Of a stretch of 64,000 bases of DNA, positions 35,833-43,467 are shown one piece after another. Numbering within the stretch: the stretch's first letter is position 1; each line of letters starts with the position of its first letter. The notes below the pieces were generated by a model that was not told where the DNA came from, made no database searches, and saw only the letters and a list, made by a program, of their open reading frames with translations. The DNA comes from Skermanella stibiiresistens SB22 (lineage in GTDB: Bacteria > Pseudomonadota > Alphaproteobacteria > Azospirillales > Azospirillaceae): positions 62,001 to 126,000 of the forward strand of contig NZ_AVFL01000019.1 in assembly GCF_000576635.1 (NCBI RefSeq), given 5' to 3'. The translations under genes were made by a program, and so were the position numbers.

Positions 35833-36069
35833 ATGAAACAGGTCAAGGTCCTTGGTCCCGGCTGCAAGCGGTGCGAGACGACCGCGGAGATGGTCAAGGC
35901 GGAGGCCATCAAGCTCGGCATCGCCGTCCATGTCGAGAAGGTCACCGACTACGCGGAGATCGCCAGATACGGCATCGTCTCGACACCGGGCATCGTGATC
36001 GACGGCAAGGTGGTTCACGCCGGTGGCCTGCCCAAGGCGGAGGATCTGGCGCGCTGGCTCGCCGCCTGA
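35833..36069 (+). CDS. thioredoxin-like small redox protein
   Basis: 78-residue thioredoxin-fold protein with 'GPGCKRCETT' giving a CxxC pair (about residues 10-13) and cis-Pro in 'VSTPGIVIDG'. It matches 'redox-active disulfide protein 2'-type sequences that sit next to such permeases. GGGAG lies before the ATG. It probably keeps the Cys motif of the permease, or its substrate, reduced. Confidence 0.88.
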   Translation: MKQVKVLGPGCKRCETTAEMVKAEAIKLGIAVHVEKVTDYAEIARYGIVSTPGIVIDGKVVHAGGLPKAEDLARWLAA

Positions 36070-36098
36070 TCGGCCATCGCGCCGATCACCCTCGAGGA

Positions 36099-37193
36099 TT
36101 AGGAGAACCCAAACCTCTCGCCACCGATGCCCATTTCCCGGCCCGCGATCGACATGCAACCGGCGAGCGTCTCGCGGGCGCGGTCCGGGAGCGTGGCCTT
36201 GCCTTTCCTCAACGCGTCCCGCCAGGAGGGCCCTCGCTCCCAGGCTTCGATCCACGCCTCGGCCAGATCGAGATGGCGGCGCTTCACCCGCATGACTTCG
36301 ATAAGCTCGGCCGCCTGTGAGATGTCCTTGTCCCGCTTGGCGCCATAATCGTCGGCGCTTCGTCGCTGGGTCGCCACGATCAGCTTGTGAACGGCGTATC
36401 GTTCCGGCCGCGGCACCGTTACCGGGATGCCCGCCCCATGAAGGAGTATCGCCCGCACGGGATCGTGGATCAGATAATCAAGATAGCGCGGGGGTTGCGC
36501 ACTCCTGTCGGACCCCAGTGGCGGCATCCCGGCGGCGCGGTCCTGATACTCATCCTTGCTTCTATTCGGAGTCAGGAACTCGACGCGAAATCCATCCTTG
36601 TTGGCGAAGGCGATAATCTTGGTCGGATCATTCCGGTCGGCCACGCCCTGGAATGTTGGGTCTAGAACGCGCAGTCCCTCGCCGAGGGGAGTCATGGCCT
36701 CATCATCGCCGATCCCCACCGAAACGCTGTGGTATTGCGCGAAATCGGCATCCTTCGTCATCTCAGGGCGAAGGATGACACCCAGCATCGGACCGTAGCA
36801 TTGATAAGCGACGGTTCCGACGAGAACGCACCGAAGCCGGAACAACCCGGCTTTGCGAAGAACGTTGACCACTTCGGCGACGAAGGGGTCGGGTCCGGTC
36901 ACACCAGCACCTCGAAGTGCCGCAACCAACTGGCGCCGGCCCATGAAATCAGATTTCAAGCTTTTGAACCGTTCAACCCGTCCATCCAGTTCGGGATCGG
37001 AAGGTCCAACATACTTCTGGTATTTCTTGCCGATGGCTTTGTCATAGCCGTTGTAATACCAGTACTGGCGGCCTTTGATCGTCCGGATACCGAATGTGCC
37101 GTTCTCTGGGAAATCCGTCTCGAATTCCGCGTCCATGCCCTGTTGCAGCAGTTGGGTGTAGATCGTGGACACGGTCAGATCAAGCTCGCGCAT
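36099..37193 (-). CDS. GSU2403-type nucleotidyltransferase-fold protein
   Basis: 364-residue protein resembling the GSU2403 nucleotidyltransferase family. The fold segment 'FRLRCVLVGTVAYQCYG' and the acidic 'MTKDADFA' fit the nucleotidyltransferase active site. The C-terminal helical part ('DISQAAELIEVMRVKRRHLDL') follows. Base composition is a little lower in GC than its neighbours, hinting at transfer. ATG 37193 ('MRELDLTVS') is chosen. A large interrupted inverted repeat covers 37198-37261. Its role is unknown; similar proteins occur in toxin-antitoxin or abortive-infection contexts, but no partner gene is next to it. Confidence 0.65.
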   Translation of the reverse strand: MRELDLTVSTIYTQLLQQGMDAEFETDFPENGTFGIRTIKGRQYWYYNGYDKAIGKKYQKYVGPSDPELDGRVERFKSLKSDFMGRRQLVAALRGAGVTGPDPFVAEVVNVLRKAGLFRLRCVLVGTVAYQCYGPMLGVILRPEMTKDADFAQYHSVSVGIGDDEAMTPLGEGLRVLDPTFQGVADRNDPTKIIAFANKDGFRVEFLTPNRSKDEYQDRAAGMPPLGSDRSAQPPRYLDYLIHDPVRAILLHGAGIPVTVPRPERYAVHKLIVATQRRSADDYGAKRDKDISQAAELIEVMRVKRRHLDLAEAWIEAWERGPSWRDALRKGKATLPDRARETLAGCMSIAGREMGIGGERFGFS

Positions 37194-37197
37194 CCCT

Positions 37198-37261
37198 AAG
37201 GCTCCCAGTACGATCACTCAGTTACAGGTAATTCGCGAATTTACCTGTAACTGGGAGCCTT
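37198..37261. repeat. interrupted inverted repeat upstream of the nucleotidyltransferase-fold gene
   Basis: The right half (37241-37261) is complementary to two left-hand blocks: AAGGCTCCCAGT (37198-37209) and CAGTTACAGGTAA (37219-37231). The left side carries about 13 extra bases between its blocks. The centre is ATTCGCGAAT. It lies immediately upstream of the start codon, so it could be an operator, an mRNA structure or a trace of an element end. Confidence 0.55.
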
Positions 37262-37282
37262 GTCACGCCAACACGTGATTTC

Positions 37283-37801
37283 CTACCCGCCGTCACCCAG
37301 GACCTTGCGCATGAAGACCGTCCCAGCCACGGGAGTGTCGTAATACGCTTCCATCGGTTCGAACCCGAACTTCCGGTACAGCGCCAGGGCTCCCGCCATG
37401 GTCGGCAGGGTGTCCAGCCTCATCTCGCGATAGCCGATCCGCTCCGCCTCCCCGATGACGGTGTTGACCATGCTTTCGCCGAGCCCGAGGCCCCGGCCTT
37501 CGGGAGCGACGTAGAGGCGCTTCATCTCGCACCAATCGGGAAACCGCAAGGGCCGCAACCCGACGCATCCTATCGGCGTGCCGTTTCGCTGGGCGAGCAG
37601 CAGCGTCCCGGCCGGCGGCGCGTATTTTCCCGGCATCGCCAGCATCTCGGCTTCGAAGTCCTGATAGGACAGGTCGATATCGAGCGACGACGCGTAGGCG
37701 CTGAACAGCCTGACCACGGCGGCCAGATCGTCGGCCGTCCGCACGGCGGCGATCTCGAATCCGGCGGGTGGTTCAAGCGACGCGGGCGGTTCAAGCGACA
37801 T
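37283..37801 (-). CDS. GNAT-family N-acetyltransferase
   Basis: 172-residue GNAT acetyltransferase. The acetyl-CoA site is 'LYVAPEGRGLGLGESMV' (motif A, Q/RxxGxG/A), followed by 'ALALYRKFGFEPMEAYY' near the C-terminus. The N-terminus has a direct repeat SLEPPASLEPPAG, encoded by a duplicated 12-bp DNA block. The ATG at 37801 lies inside the preceding PhyH gene (11-nt overlap), so they are coupled. Substrate unknown. Confidence 0.85.
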   Translation of the reverse strand: MSLEPPASLEPPAGFEIAAVRTADDLAAVVRLFSAYASSLDIDLSYQDFEAEMLAMPGKYAPPAGTLLLAQRNGTPIGCVGLRPLRFPDWCEMKRLYVAPEGRGLGLGESMVNTVIGEAERIGYREMRLDTLPTMAGALALYRKFGFEPMEAYYDTPVAGTVFMRKVLGDGG

Positions 37802-38642
37802 AATGCGGTTCGGGCCGTTCCAGCAACTGCTCGTAATGCACCAGGACCGGCGCTCCGAGGGGGCAGGGGAGGCCATCCCTCCAAGCCCATTCTCCCCGGT
37901 CGCAATCCGCCGCGCGGACATAGCCGTTCAAATAGAACCGACGGTCGAGAAGGCCGCGGTTGCGACCGGAGCCATGGATCAGGAACGGGTTCCAGAACGC
38001 CACGTCGCCTGGTTCCAGCAGGATGTCGGTCAATCCGGCCGGGTCCAATCCCGCCAGCGCCAGCGCGTCCTCCGGCGCGCCGTCGCCCATCACGGCTCCC
38101 GACCCAAGATCCACCAAGCCGAGCCGATGGCTTCCCGGCAGGACCCGAAGCGCGCCGCTCTCCACCGTGTGCGGATCGACCGCGATGCCGGTCTGGACAT
38201 AGCTGGTGGCGAGATCGCGGTAACAGGACGGTGGTTTGCGGAACCGGGCGTCCTGGTGGAAGGCGAAATCGGAGGCCTGCGAGCCAGCCTGCTTCCAATG
38301 AAGCTGGTTGATGATCTGCTTGATGTCGCTCCCCAGCAGGGGCGCCAGAAGCCGGTAAAGCCTCATATCGGTGCGGAACGCCGCCAGCGCCGCGTCCGTG
38401 TAGGACGGCCACTGGACCATCTTGACGATCCTGCCCAAGCCGGCGTCGGATCCCAGGCGGACCATCAGGTTTCCGTGACGGAAGTCGCCGGGATGGGTCA
38501 GGCCCGCGATGTATTGGCGGTCGAAGGCGGCGGCGAGTTCCGCGACGTCGGCGGCGTCGAAGACACCCCGGACCACCGCGAAGCCCTGGCGTTGGTAATC
38601 CGCGAGATGATCCCCGGCATCGGCGGTGCCGTTCAGGTTCAT
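37791..38642 (-). CDS. phytanoyl-CoA dioxygenase (PhyH) family protein
   Basis: 283-residue Fe(II)/2-oxoglutarate dioxygenase of the PhyH family, oxidising a wide range of small molecules. Iron ligands fit 'FHQDAR' (HxD) and the distal His of 'FLIHGSGRNRG', whose Arg can bind 2-oxoglutarate. The start is uncertain: ATG 38642 ('MNLNGTAD') or 38681 ('MAGAND', 296 residues). It overlaps the GNAT gene at its end. The pair may modify a small metabolite. Confidence 0.82.
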   Translation of the reverse strand: MNLNGTADAGDHLADYQRQGFAVVRGVFDAADVAELAAAFDRQYIAGLTHPGDFRHGNLMVRLGSDAGLGRIVKMVQWPSYTDAALAAFRTDMRLYRLLAPLLGSDIKQIINQLHWKQAGSQASDFAFHQDARFRKPPSCYRDLATSYVQTGIAVDPHTVESGALRVLPGSHRLGLVDLGSGAVMGDGAPEDALALAGLDPAGLTDILLEPGDVAFWNPFLIHGSGRNRGLLDRRFYLNGYVRAADCDRGEWAWRDGLPCPLGAPVLVHYEQLLERPEPHYVA

Positions 38643-38691
38643 CGTCAAGCCGATCACTCCCCAATCGTTCGCTCCAGCCATTGTACGGAGA

Positions 38692-38889
38692 TTATCGATT
38701 CCCGTCCATCCGGACAACGGGGCGGCCCGATATCGGGTGAGAGCTTGTCTGGACTGGCTCACCCTCTTCGACGGCACGGTCCGGCGTGACGGAACGGCGC
38801 CCACCCGGTGCGGCGGGCGGACCACCCAACGGCGAACTGAACGTCAGCAGCAAGAGCGTATCGATGATCGGTGAGTACAGCCGCCACAT
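38692..38889 (-). CDS. possible small protein (65 aa)
   Basis: Unrecognised 65-residue reading frame with a hydrophobic N-terminus ('YSPIIDTLLLLTF') and a Pro/Arg-rich tail. GGGAGG lies 6 nt before its ATG at 38889, the best ribosome site of the 300-bp gap upstream of the PhyH gene. Its stop is 10 nt before ATG 38681 of that gene. The function and reality of the gene are uncertain. The rest of the gap (38890-39004) holds the promoter region of the next LysR gene. Confidence 0.3.
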   Translation of the reverse strand: MWRLYSPIIDTLLLLTFSSPLGGPPAAPGGRRSVTPDRAVEEGEPVQTSSHPISGRPVVRMDGNR

Positions 38890-38972
38890 CTTGGCCTCCC
38901 AAAAAGAAGCCACTGTGCCGACCCCTGGCGTTCCGGCTCAAACGAGTTTATCGTCGGCCTCGCATTACGTCA

Positions 38973-38985
38973 GGTTATCCTAACC
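38973..38985. promoter_or_regulatory. small palindrome before LysR gene
   Basis: GGTTA-TCC-TAACC lies 20 nt upstream of the LysR start codon, in the position expected for autoregulation by a LysR protein. Short arms make it weak evidence. Confidence 0.3.
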
Positions 38986-39004
38986 ATCGTTGGAGGATCG
39001 CCCC

Positions 39005-39976
39005 ATGTCACGCCATCTGCCGACGCTGACGGCGCTCCGCGCGTTCGAGGCGGCGGCGCGTCATCTCAGCTTCACCAAGGCGGCGGAGGAGCTGTTCATC
39101 ACCCAGGCCGCCGTCAGCCGTCAGGTCCGGGAGCTGGAGACTTGGCTGGGCAAGCCGCTGTTCCGCCGCCTGCATAGGCAGGTCGCGCTGACCGAGGACG
39201 GTGCCGTGCTCGGCGGACACCTCACCGAAAGCCTGGACGGGCTGGCCCGCATCATCCAGTCCGTCAAGGACCCGGCCTCCCTCAGCCTGCGCGTTAGCGT
39301 CGAACCGGCCCTGGCGGCACGCTGGCTGGTTCCCCGCCTTGGCCGCTTCCGGGCGCTCCATCCCGGCGTCGAGCTTTCCGTCAGCAGTTCCGCGTCGCTG
39401 GCCCGCCTGGGCGCGGACGCCGATCTGGCGATCCGCTGGTCGCTCGACCGCACGGAATGGCGGGGAACCACCGCGTCGCCGCTGGGCGAGGTCGATGCTT
39501 TTCCGGTCATGGCGCCGTCCGTCCGCGACCAGTCGCCAAGCTTGGAAACGCCGGCCGATCTGGCGTGCCGCACGCTGCTGTCCGAGGACGACCGCAGCCA
39601 CTGGATCCAATGGTTCGTGGCCGCCGGCGTGGAGGGGGTGACGGTGCCGAGGGGCCCCCTGTTCAACGACCTATCCCTGGCGATCGAGGCCGCCATCCGG
39701 GGCGAGGGGGTGGCCTTGGCCGAACCGGCGCTGGTGGCGGAGGATCTGGCGTCGGGCCGTCTGGTCCGGCCCTTCCCGCAGTCGACCCGGCTGGGTGCCT
39801 ACTGGCTCGTCACGCCCACCATCTCCCTCGCCGGCCCCCTCGCCGGACCCGCCGCCGATTTCGCCGACTGGGTCAGGCGGGAGATGGCGGAAACCCTAGC
39901 GCCGGATCAGGACCACGCCGCCGATCAGCAGGGCGACGCCGATCACGCGCGGCAGGTCGATGGACCGCTGGGTTAG
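39005..39976 (+). CDS. LysR-family regulator (GcvA-like)
   Basis: 323-residue LysR regulator. The N-terminal 'LTALRAFEAAARHLSFTKAAEELFITQAAVSRQVRELE' is the GcvA-subgroup winged helix; the effector domain starts around residue 90. GGAGG precedes the ATG at 39005. Its last 27 codons overlap the convergent YdcZ-type gene (39896-39976); the true stop may still be correct because no in-frame stop occurs earlier. Confidence 0.88.
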   Translation: MSRHLPTLTALRAFEAAARHLSFTKAAEELFITQAAVSRQVRELETWLGKPLFRRLHRQVALTEDGAVLGGHLTESLDGLARIIQSVKDPASLSLRVSVEPALAARWLVPRLGRFRALHPGVELSVSSSASLARLGADADLAIRWSLDRTEWRGTTASPLGEVDAFPVMAPSVRDQSPSLETPADLACRTLLSEDDRSHWIQWFVAAGVEGVTVPRGPLFNDLSLAIEAAIRGEGVALAEPALVAEDLASGRLVRPFPQSTRLGAYWLVTPTISLAGPLAGPAADFADWVRREMAETLAPDQDHAADQQGDADHARQVDGPLG

Positions 39977-40342
39977 GCCCAGAACCCCGAAATGGTCGAA
40001 CACCAAGGAGCCCAGCATCTGGCCGGCGATCAGCAGGGCGATGAAGGTGGCGGCTCCTATCCGGGGCACCAATAGGATCGACAGGGCGATGAAGATGGCG
40101 CCGAAGATGCCGCCGCTCCAAGCCCACCACGGGATCCGCCCCGCGACGCTGGCCGAGGGAACCGGATCGCGGAGGATCATGGCGAAGACCACCATGCACA
40201 AGGTGCCGACGAAGTAGCTGACGAAGCCGGCCCAGGCGGCGGAGCCCAGGGAGAATCTCAGGTTGGAGTTCAGCGCCTGCTGGATGACGATGCTGACCCC
40301 GGCGATGAACGCCAGGGCGATGGGGAACAACGACGTGGGCAT
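39896..40342 (-). CDS. DMT-superfamily transporter (YdcZ/DUF606-like)
   Basis: 148-residue membrane protein with about five helices, half the size of ordinary EamA transporters, as in the YdcZ family where two halves assemble. 'IQQALNSNLRF' and 'GQMLGSLVFDHFGVLG' are typical. It overlaps the end of the LysR gene by 81 nt on the opposite strand. Substrate unknown; only a weak ribosome site is seen. Confidence 0.8.
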   Translation of the reverse strand: MPTSLFPIALAFIAGVSIVIQQALNSNLRFSLGSAAWAGFVSYFVGTLCMVVFAMILRDPVPSASVAGRIPWWAWSGGIFGAIFIALSILLVPRIGAATFIALLIAGQMLGSLVFDHFGVLGLTQRSIDLPRVIGVALLIGGVVLIRR

Positions 40343-40464
40343 GGGAGACTTTCAGGAGGGGAGGATGAGCCTGCGGGTTGGAGTTTACTATCGGTGGGCA
40401 CCCAACCATCAATGCCATACATTTCCCAGCGTGAAGCTTCGATGGACATCAGGGAGATCGTGTC

Positions 40465-41166
40465 ATGGACGAGAAGGTCGCCATCGTCACCGCGGGTGGC
40501 AGCGGCATGGGAGCGGCGGCTGCGCGCCGTCTGGCCGCCGACGGGTTCAAGGTCGCCATCCTGTCCTCCTCCGGCAAGGGCGAGGCCTTGGCCCAGGATT
40601 TGGGCGGCATCGGCGTCACGGGATCGAACCAATCCACCGACGACCTGAAGCGCTTGGTCGATCAGGTGATGGACCGATGGGGTCGGATCGACGCGCTGGT
40701 CAACAGCGCCGGCCATGGTCCGCGGGCGAAGCTGCTGGAGCTGACCGACGAGGACTGGCACCGGGGGATCGAGGTCTATTTCCTAAACGTGGTCCGCGCG
40801 GCGCGCTTGGTCACGCCGGTCATGGTCAGCCAGAAATCCGGCGCCATCATCAACATCTCGACCGCCTGGGCCTTCGAGCCCAGCGCTATGTTCCCCACTT
40901 CGGCCGTCGCTCGGGCCGGGCTGGCGGCCTACACCAAATTATTCGCCGACGAATACGCCGCCCTCAATGTCCGGATGAACAATGTCCTGCCCGGCTGGAT
41001 CGACAGCCTGCCCGCGACCGAGGAGCGACGGCAGGGCGTCCCGATGGGCCGCTACGGCCGCGGCGACGAGATCGCGGCCACGATAGCCTTCCTCGCCTCC
41101 GACGGCGCCGGCTACATCACCGGCCAGAACATCCGGGTCGACGGCGGTCTTATGCGCTCGGTGTGA
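40465..41166 (+). CDS. short-chain dehydrogenase/reductase
   Basis: 233-residue SDR. The cofactor motif is 'TAGGSGMGAAAARRL', and 'NISTAWAFEPSAMFPTSAVARAG' carries the Ser, but the usual Tyr-x3-Lys is not obvious ('FPTSAVARAG'), so the catalytic Tyr/Lys pair may be missing or shifted. The C-terminal 'GYITGQNIRVDGG' is normal. GGGAG lies before the ATG. Function unknown; could be a non-catalytic or atypical reductase. Confidence 0.8.
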   Translation: MDEKVAIVTAGGSGMGAAAARRLAADGFKVAILSSSGKGEALAQDLGGIGVTGSNQSTDDLKRLVDQVMDRWGRIDALVNSAGHGPRAKLLELTDEDWHRGIEVYFLNVVRAARLVTPVMVSQKSGAIINISTAWAFEPSAMFPTSAVARAGLAAYTKLFADEYAALNVRMNNVLPGWIDSLPATEERRQGVPMGRYGRGDEIAATIAFLASDGAGYITGQNIRVDGGLMRSV

Positions 41167-41212
41167 CGATCGCGACCGACCGCCGCGCGATCCGACGTCA
41201 TTCCGGCCGGCG

Positions 41213-41836
41213 TCATTCGGGTATGAGGGCGGCGGCTTCGCGGTCCCGCGGGTCGTCGCTTCCGGCCAGCCCCTCTCTCACCGTGGCCCGGTCCACCGCG
41301 ACGCGGTTCTGGCTCATCTTCCGTTTCGCCTCGAGCCGGGCGATGGGCAGCCGGACGCCGACGATGCCGCCCAATTGCGCGCGGACGAAATCGGGTGGCG
41401 CGTCGGCAACGGCCCAAGGCCGCGGGCGCGGCGCCTCGTGGAGGGTGGTCAGGCGCGTCACGACATCCAGAAGCCGGTCGGAGTCCTCGAAGAACTCGAC
41501 CGGACCGTGGGCATGGATCGTGACGTAGTTCCAGGTTGGAACGACCTTGCCGTCCCGGCTCTTGCCCTCGTACCAGGAGGGGGTGACATAGGCGTCCGGC
41601 CCCATGAAGATCGCCAAGGCCTCACCGACCGGCGCTTCCCTCCACTGCGGGTTCGCCTTCGCCACGTGCCCGTAGAGTGTGCCCCAGTCACCCTCGCCGG
41701 CGTCGAGCATCAGGGGCAGCGGCGTGCAGAGCAGACCGCCGGCCGTCGACGTGACCAGATTGGCGAGTCTGACCGCCCGCATCGCCTCGTGGATGAAGGG
41801 CAGGTCGGTCTCGCGGAACGCGAGGGGAATGTACAT
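41213..41836 (-). CDS. FMN-binding negative regulator (PaiB-like)
   Basis: 207-residue PaiB family protein with an FMN-binding split-barrel fold. 'MYIPLAFRETDLPFIHEAM' is the family N-terminus; 'WNYVTIHAHGPVEF' is a further signature. Members of this family were described as transcriptional repressors in Bacillus, but many probably act as flavin enzymes. GAGGAAAT precedes the ATG at 41836. Confidence 0.88.
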   Translation of the reverse strand: MYIPLAFRETDLPFIHEAMRAVRLANLVTSTAGGLLCTPLPLMLDAGEGDWGTLYGHVAKANPQWREAPVGEALAIFMGPDAYVTPSWYEGKSRDGKVVPTWNYVTIHAHGPVEFFEDSDRLLDVVTRLTTLHEAPRPRPWAVADAPPDFVRAQLGGIVGVRLPIARLEAKRKMSQNRVAVDRATVREGLAGSDDPRDREAAALIPE

Positions 41837-41881
41837 TCTGATTTCCTCGATAGGGTGGGGCAGGGACCTCGCGTCCGCGGA

Positions 41882-42493
41882 TCATGTCACCAGCGTCGCG
41901 GCGATCGCGCACATGACGACGCCGATGCCGACATCCAGCACCCGCCATGCGCCGGGCCGCGCGAAGACGGGACGCAACAGGCGCGCGCCATAGCCCAGCG
42001 AGAAGAAGAAGACGAAGGACGCCGTCATCGCTCCAAGCGCGAAAAAACCTTTGTTGGCCGCAAACTGTGTGGACACGGAACCCAGCAGTACCACCGTGTC
42101 CAAGTAGACGTGCGGGTTCAGCCACGTCAAGGCCAGACACGTGGCCAGCGTGGCACCCAGGCTGGCGGGAATCGCGTCGGCCGGCGTGAGCGCGTTTCCC
42201 GACCGAAAGGCCGCCCAGAAGCTGCGCGCACCATAGGCCAGCAGGAAGGCGGCACCGGCATACCGTGTCGCCGTTTCGAGCCAGGGCACCCACTCGCTCG
42301 CTTGGGCGAAGCCGCCGACCCCCAGCAGGATCAGCAAGGCGTCCGATACCGCGCAGGTCAGGCAAACCGGCAGCACGTGCTCGCCACGCAATCCTTGGCG
42401 CAGCACGAAGGCGTTCTGCGCGCCGATGGCGACGATCAGGCTGAACCCCAGCAGCAGGCCGGGCAGGAAGGCGGGCAGGAAAGTGGAGGACAT
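41882..42493 (-). CDS. argO: LysE/ArgO-family amino acid exporter
   Basis: 203-residue inner-membrane exporter with about six helices. The signature 'GFSLIVAIGAQNAFVLRQGL' at the N-terminus is that of ArgO/LysE. It exports arginine, lysine or analogues. Its gene diverges from an ArgP-like regulator, the classic pairing, with a 95-bp shared promoter region. Confidence 0.92.
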   Translation of the reverse strand: MSSTFLPAFLPGLLLGFSLIVAIGAQNAFVLRQGLRGEHVLPVCLTCAVSDALLILLGVGGFAQASEWVPWLETATRYAGAAFLLAYGARSFWAAFRSGNALTPADAIPASLGATLATCLALTWLNPHVYLDTVVLLGSVSTQFAANKGFFALGAMTASFVFFFSLGYGARLLRPVFARPGAWRVLDVGIGVVMCAIAATLVT

Positions 42494-42539
42494 GGCGGGT
42501 CACCTCGGTCGCGGAGGCGGCTTCACTAACACGCTGGAC

Positions 42540-42589
42540 CGGTTTAGCATGATTAAAGATATTGAGCCAAGTTAAGGAACGCTAAACCG
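42540..42589. promoter_or_regulatory. paired inverted repeat between argO and argP
   Basis: CGGTTTAGC (42540-42548) and GCTAAACCG (42581-42589) form perfect 9-bp arms 32 bp apart; the right arm touches the argP start codon. It may be the ArgP binding region with auto-control. Confidence 0.45.
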
Positions 42590-43467
42590 TGCTGGACTAC
42601 GCCCTCCTCGCCGCCTTGGCGGCCGTCATCCGCGGCGGCAGCTTCGAACGGGCCGCCCGCCAGCTCCACGTCACCCCCTCGGCGGTGTCACAGCGCGTCA
42701 AGCTTCTGGAGGAACGGCTGGGAACCATCCTGGTGGTGCGCGGCACCCCCTGCGTCGGCACTCCAGCCGGACAACGCCTGTGCCAGCACGTGGAACAGGT
42801 GGCGTTGCTGGAGAGCGAGCTGCGCCACGAACTTCCAGGCATCCAGGATTCAGGACCGCCAGTGACCCTGCGCATCGCGGTCAACGCGGACAGCCTCGCC
42901 ACGTGGTTCGTCACCGCCATGGCCGAGACGCGGGATTGCCTGTTCGACCTCGTCATCGACGACCAGGAGCACAGCGCCGACTGGCTGTGCCGGGGCGAGG
43001 TGCTGGCGGCGGTGACCTCCGGCGTCAAGCCGGTGCAAGGCTGTGACAGCACCCCATTGGGTGCGTTGCGCTACATCGCGACCGCCAGTCCGGACTTCAT
43101 CCGCCGGCACTTCCCCGAAGGGGTGCGGGATGGCTCCCTGGCGCTGGCGCCCCGCCTGACCTTCGACGGCAAGGACCAGTTGCAGGCACAGTGGACACGG
43201 CAGGTTTTCGGAACGGAGATCACGTCGGCCACCCATTGGCTGCCGTCGTCCCAGGCGTTCATCGATGCCGCCTTGGCCGGATTGGGATGGGGGATGAATC
43301 CCGAGATGCTGGTCGCCGAACATTTGCGCGACGGCCGTCTAATCGCCTTGATCCCCGATCAGCCGCTCGACGTGCCGCTGTTCTGGCAGCGCAGCCGCAT
43401 CGCCAGCGGGCGTCTGGCCGACACCACGCGGGCGGTTCTCCGCACGGCGGGCTCCATGTTGCGGTGA
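42589..43467 (+). CDS. argP: LysR-family regulator ArgP
   Basis: 292-residue LysR regulator of the ArgP/LysG type. 'LDYALLAALAAVIRGGSFERAARQLHVTPSAVSQRVKLLEERLG' is the subgroup's N-terminus. It starts with GTG at 42589, with AAGGAAC 9 nt upstream. It diverges from the exporter gene argO, which it should activate in response to basic amino acids. Its last 129 nt overlap the convergent MFS gene. Confidence 0.9.
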   Translation: MLDYALLAALAAVIRGGSFERAARQLHVTPSAVSQRVKLLEERLGTILVVRGTPCVGTPAGQRLCQHVEQVALLESELRHELPGIQDSGPPVTLRIAVNADSLATWFVTAMAETRDCLFDLVIDDQEHSADWLCRGEVLAAVTSGVKPVQGCDSTPLGALRYIATASPDFIRRHFPEGVRDGSLALAPRLTFDGKDQLQAQWTRQVFGTEITSATHWLPSSQAFIDAALAGLGWGMNPEMLVAEHLRDGRLIALIPDQPLDVPLFWQRSRIASGRLADTTRAVLRTAGSMLR

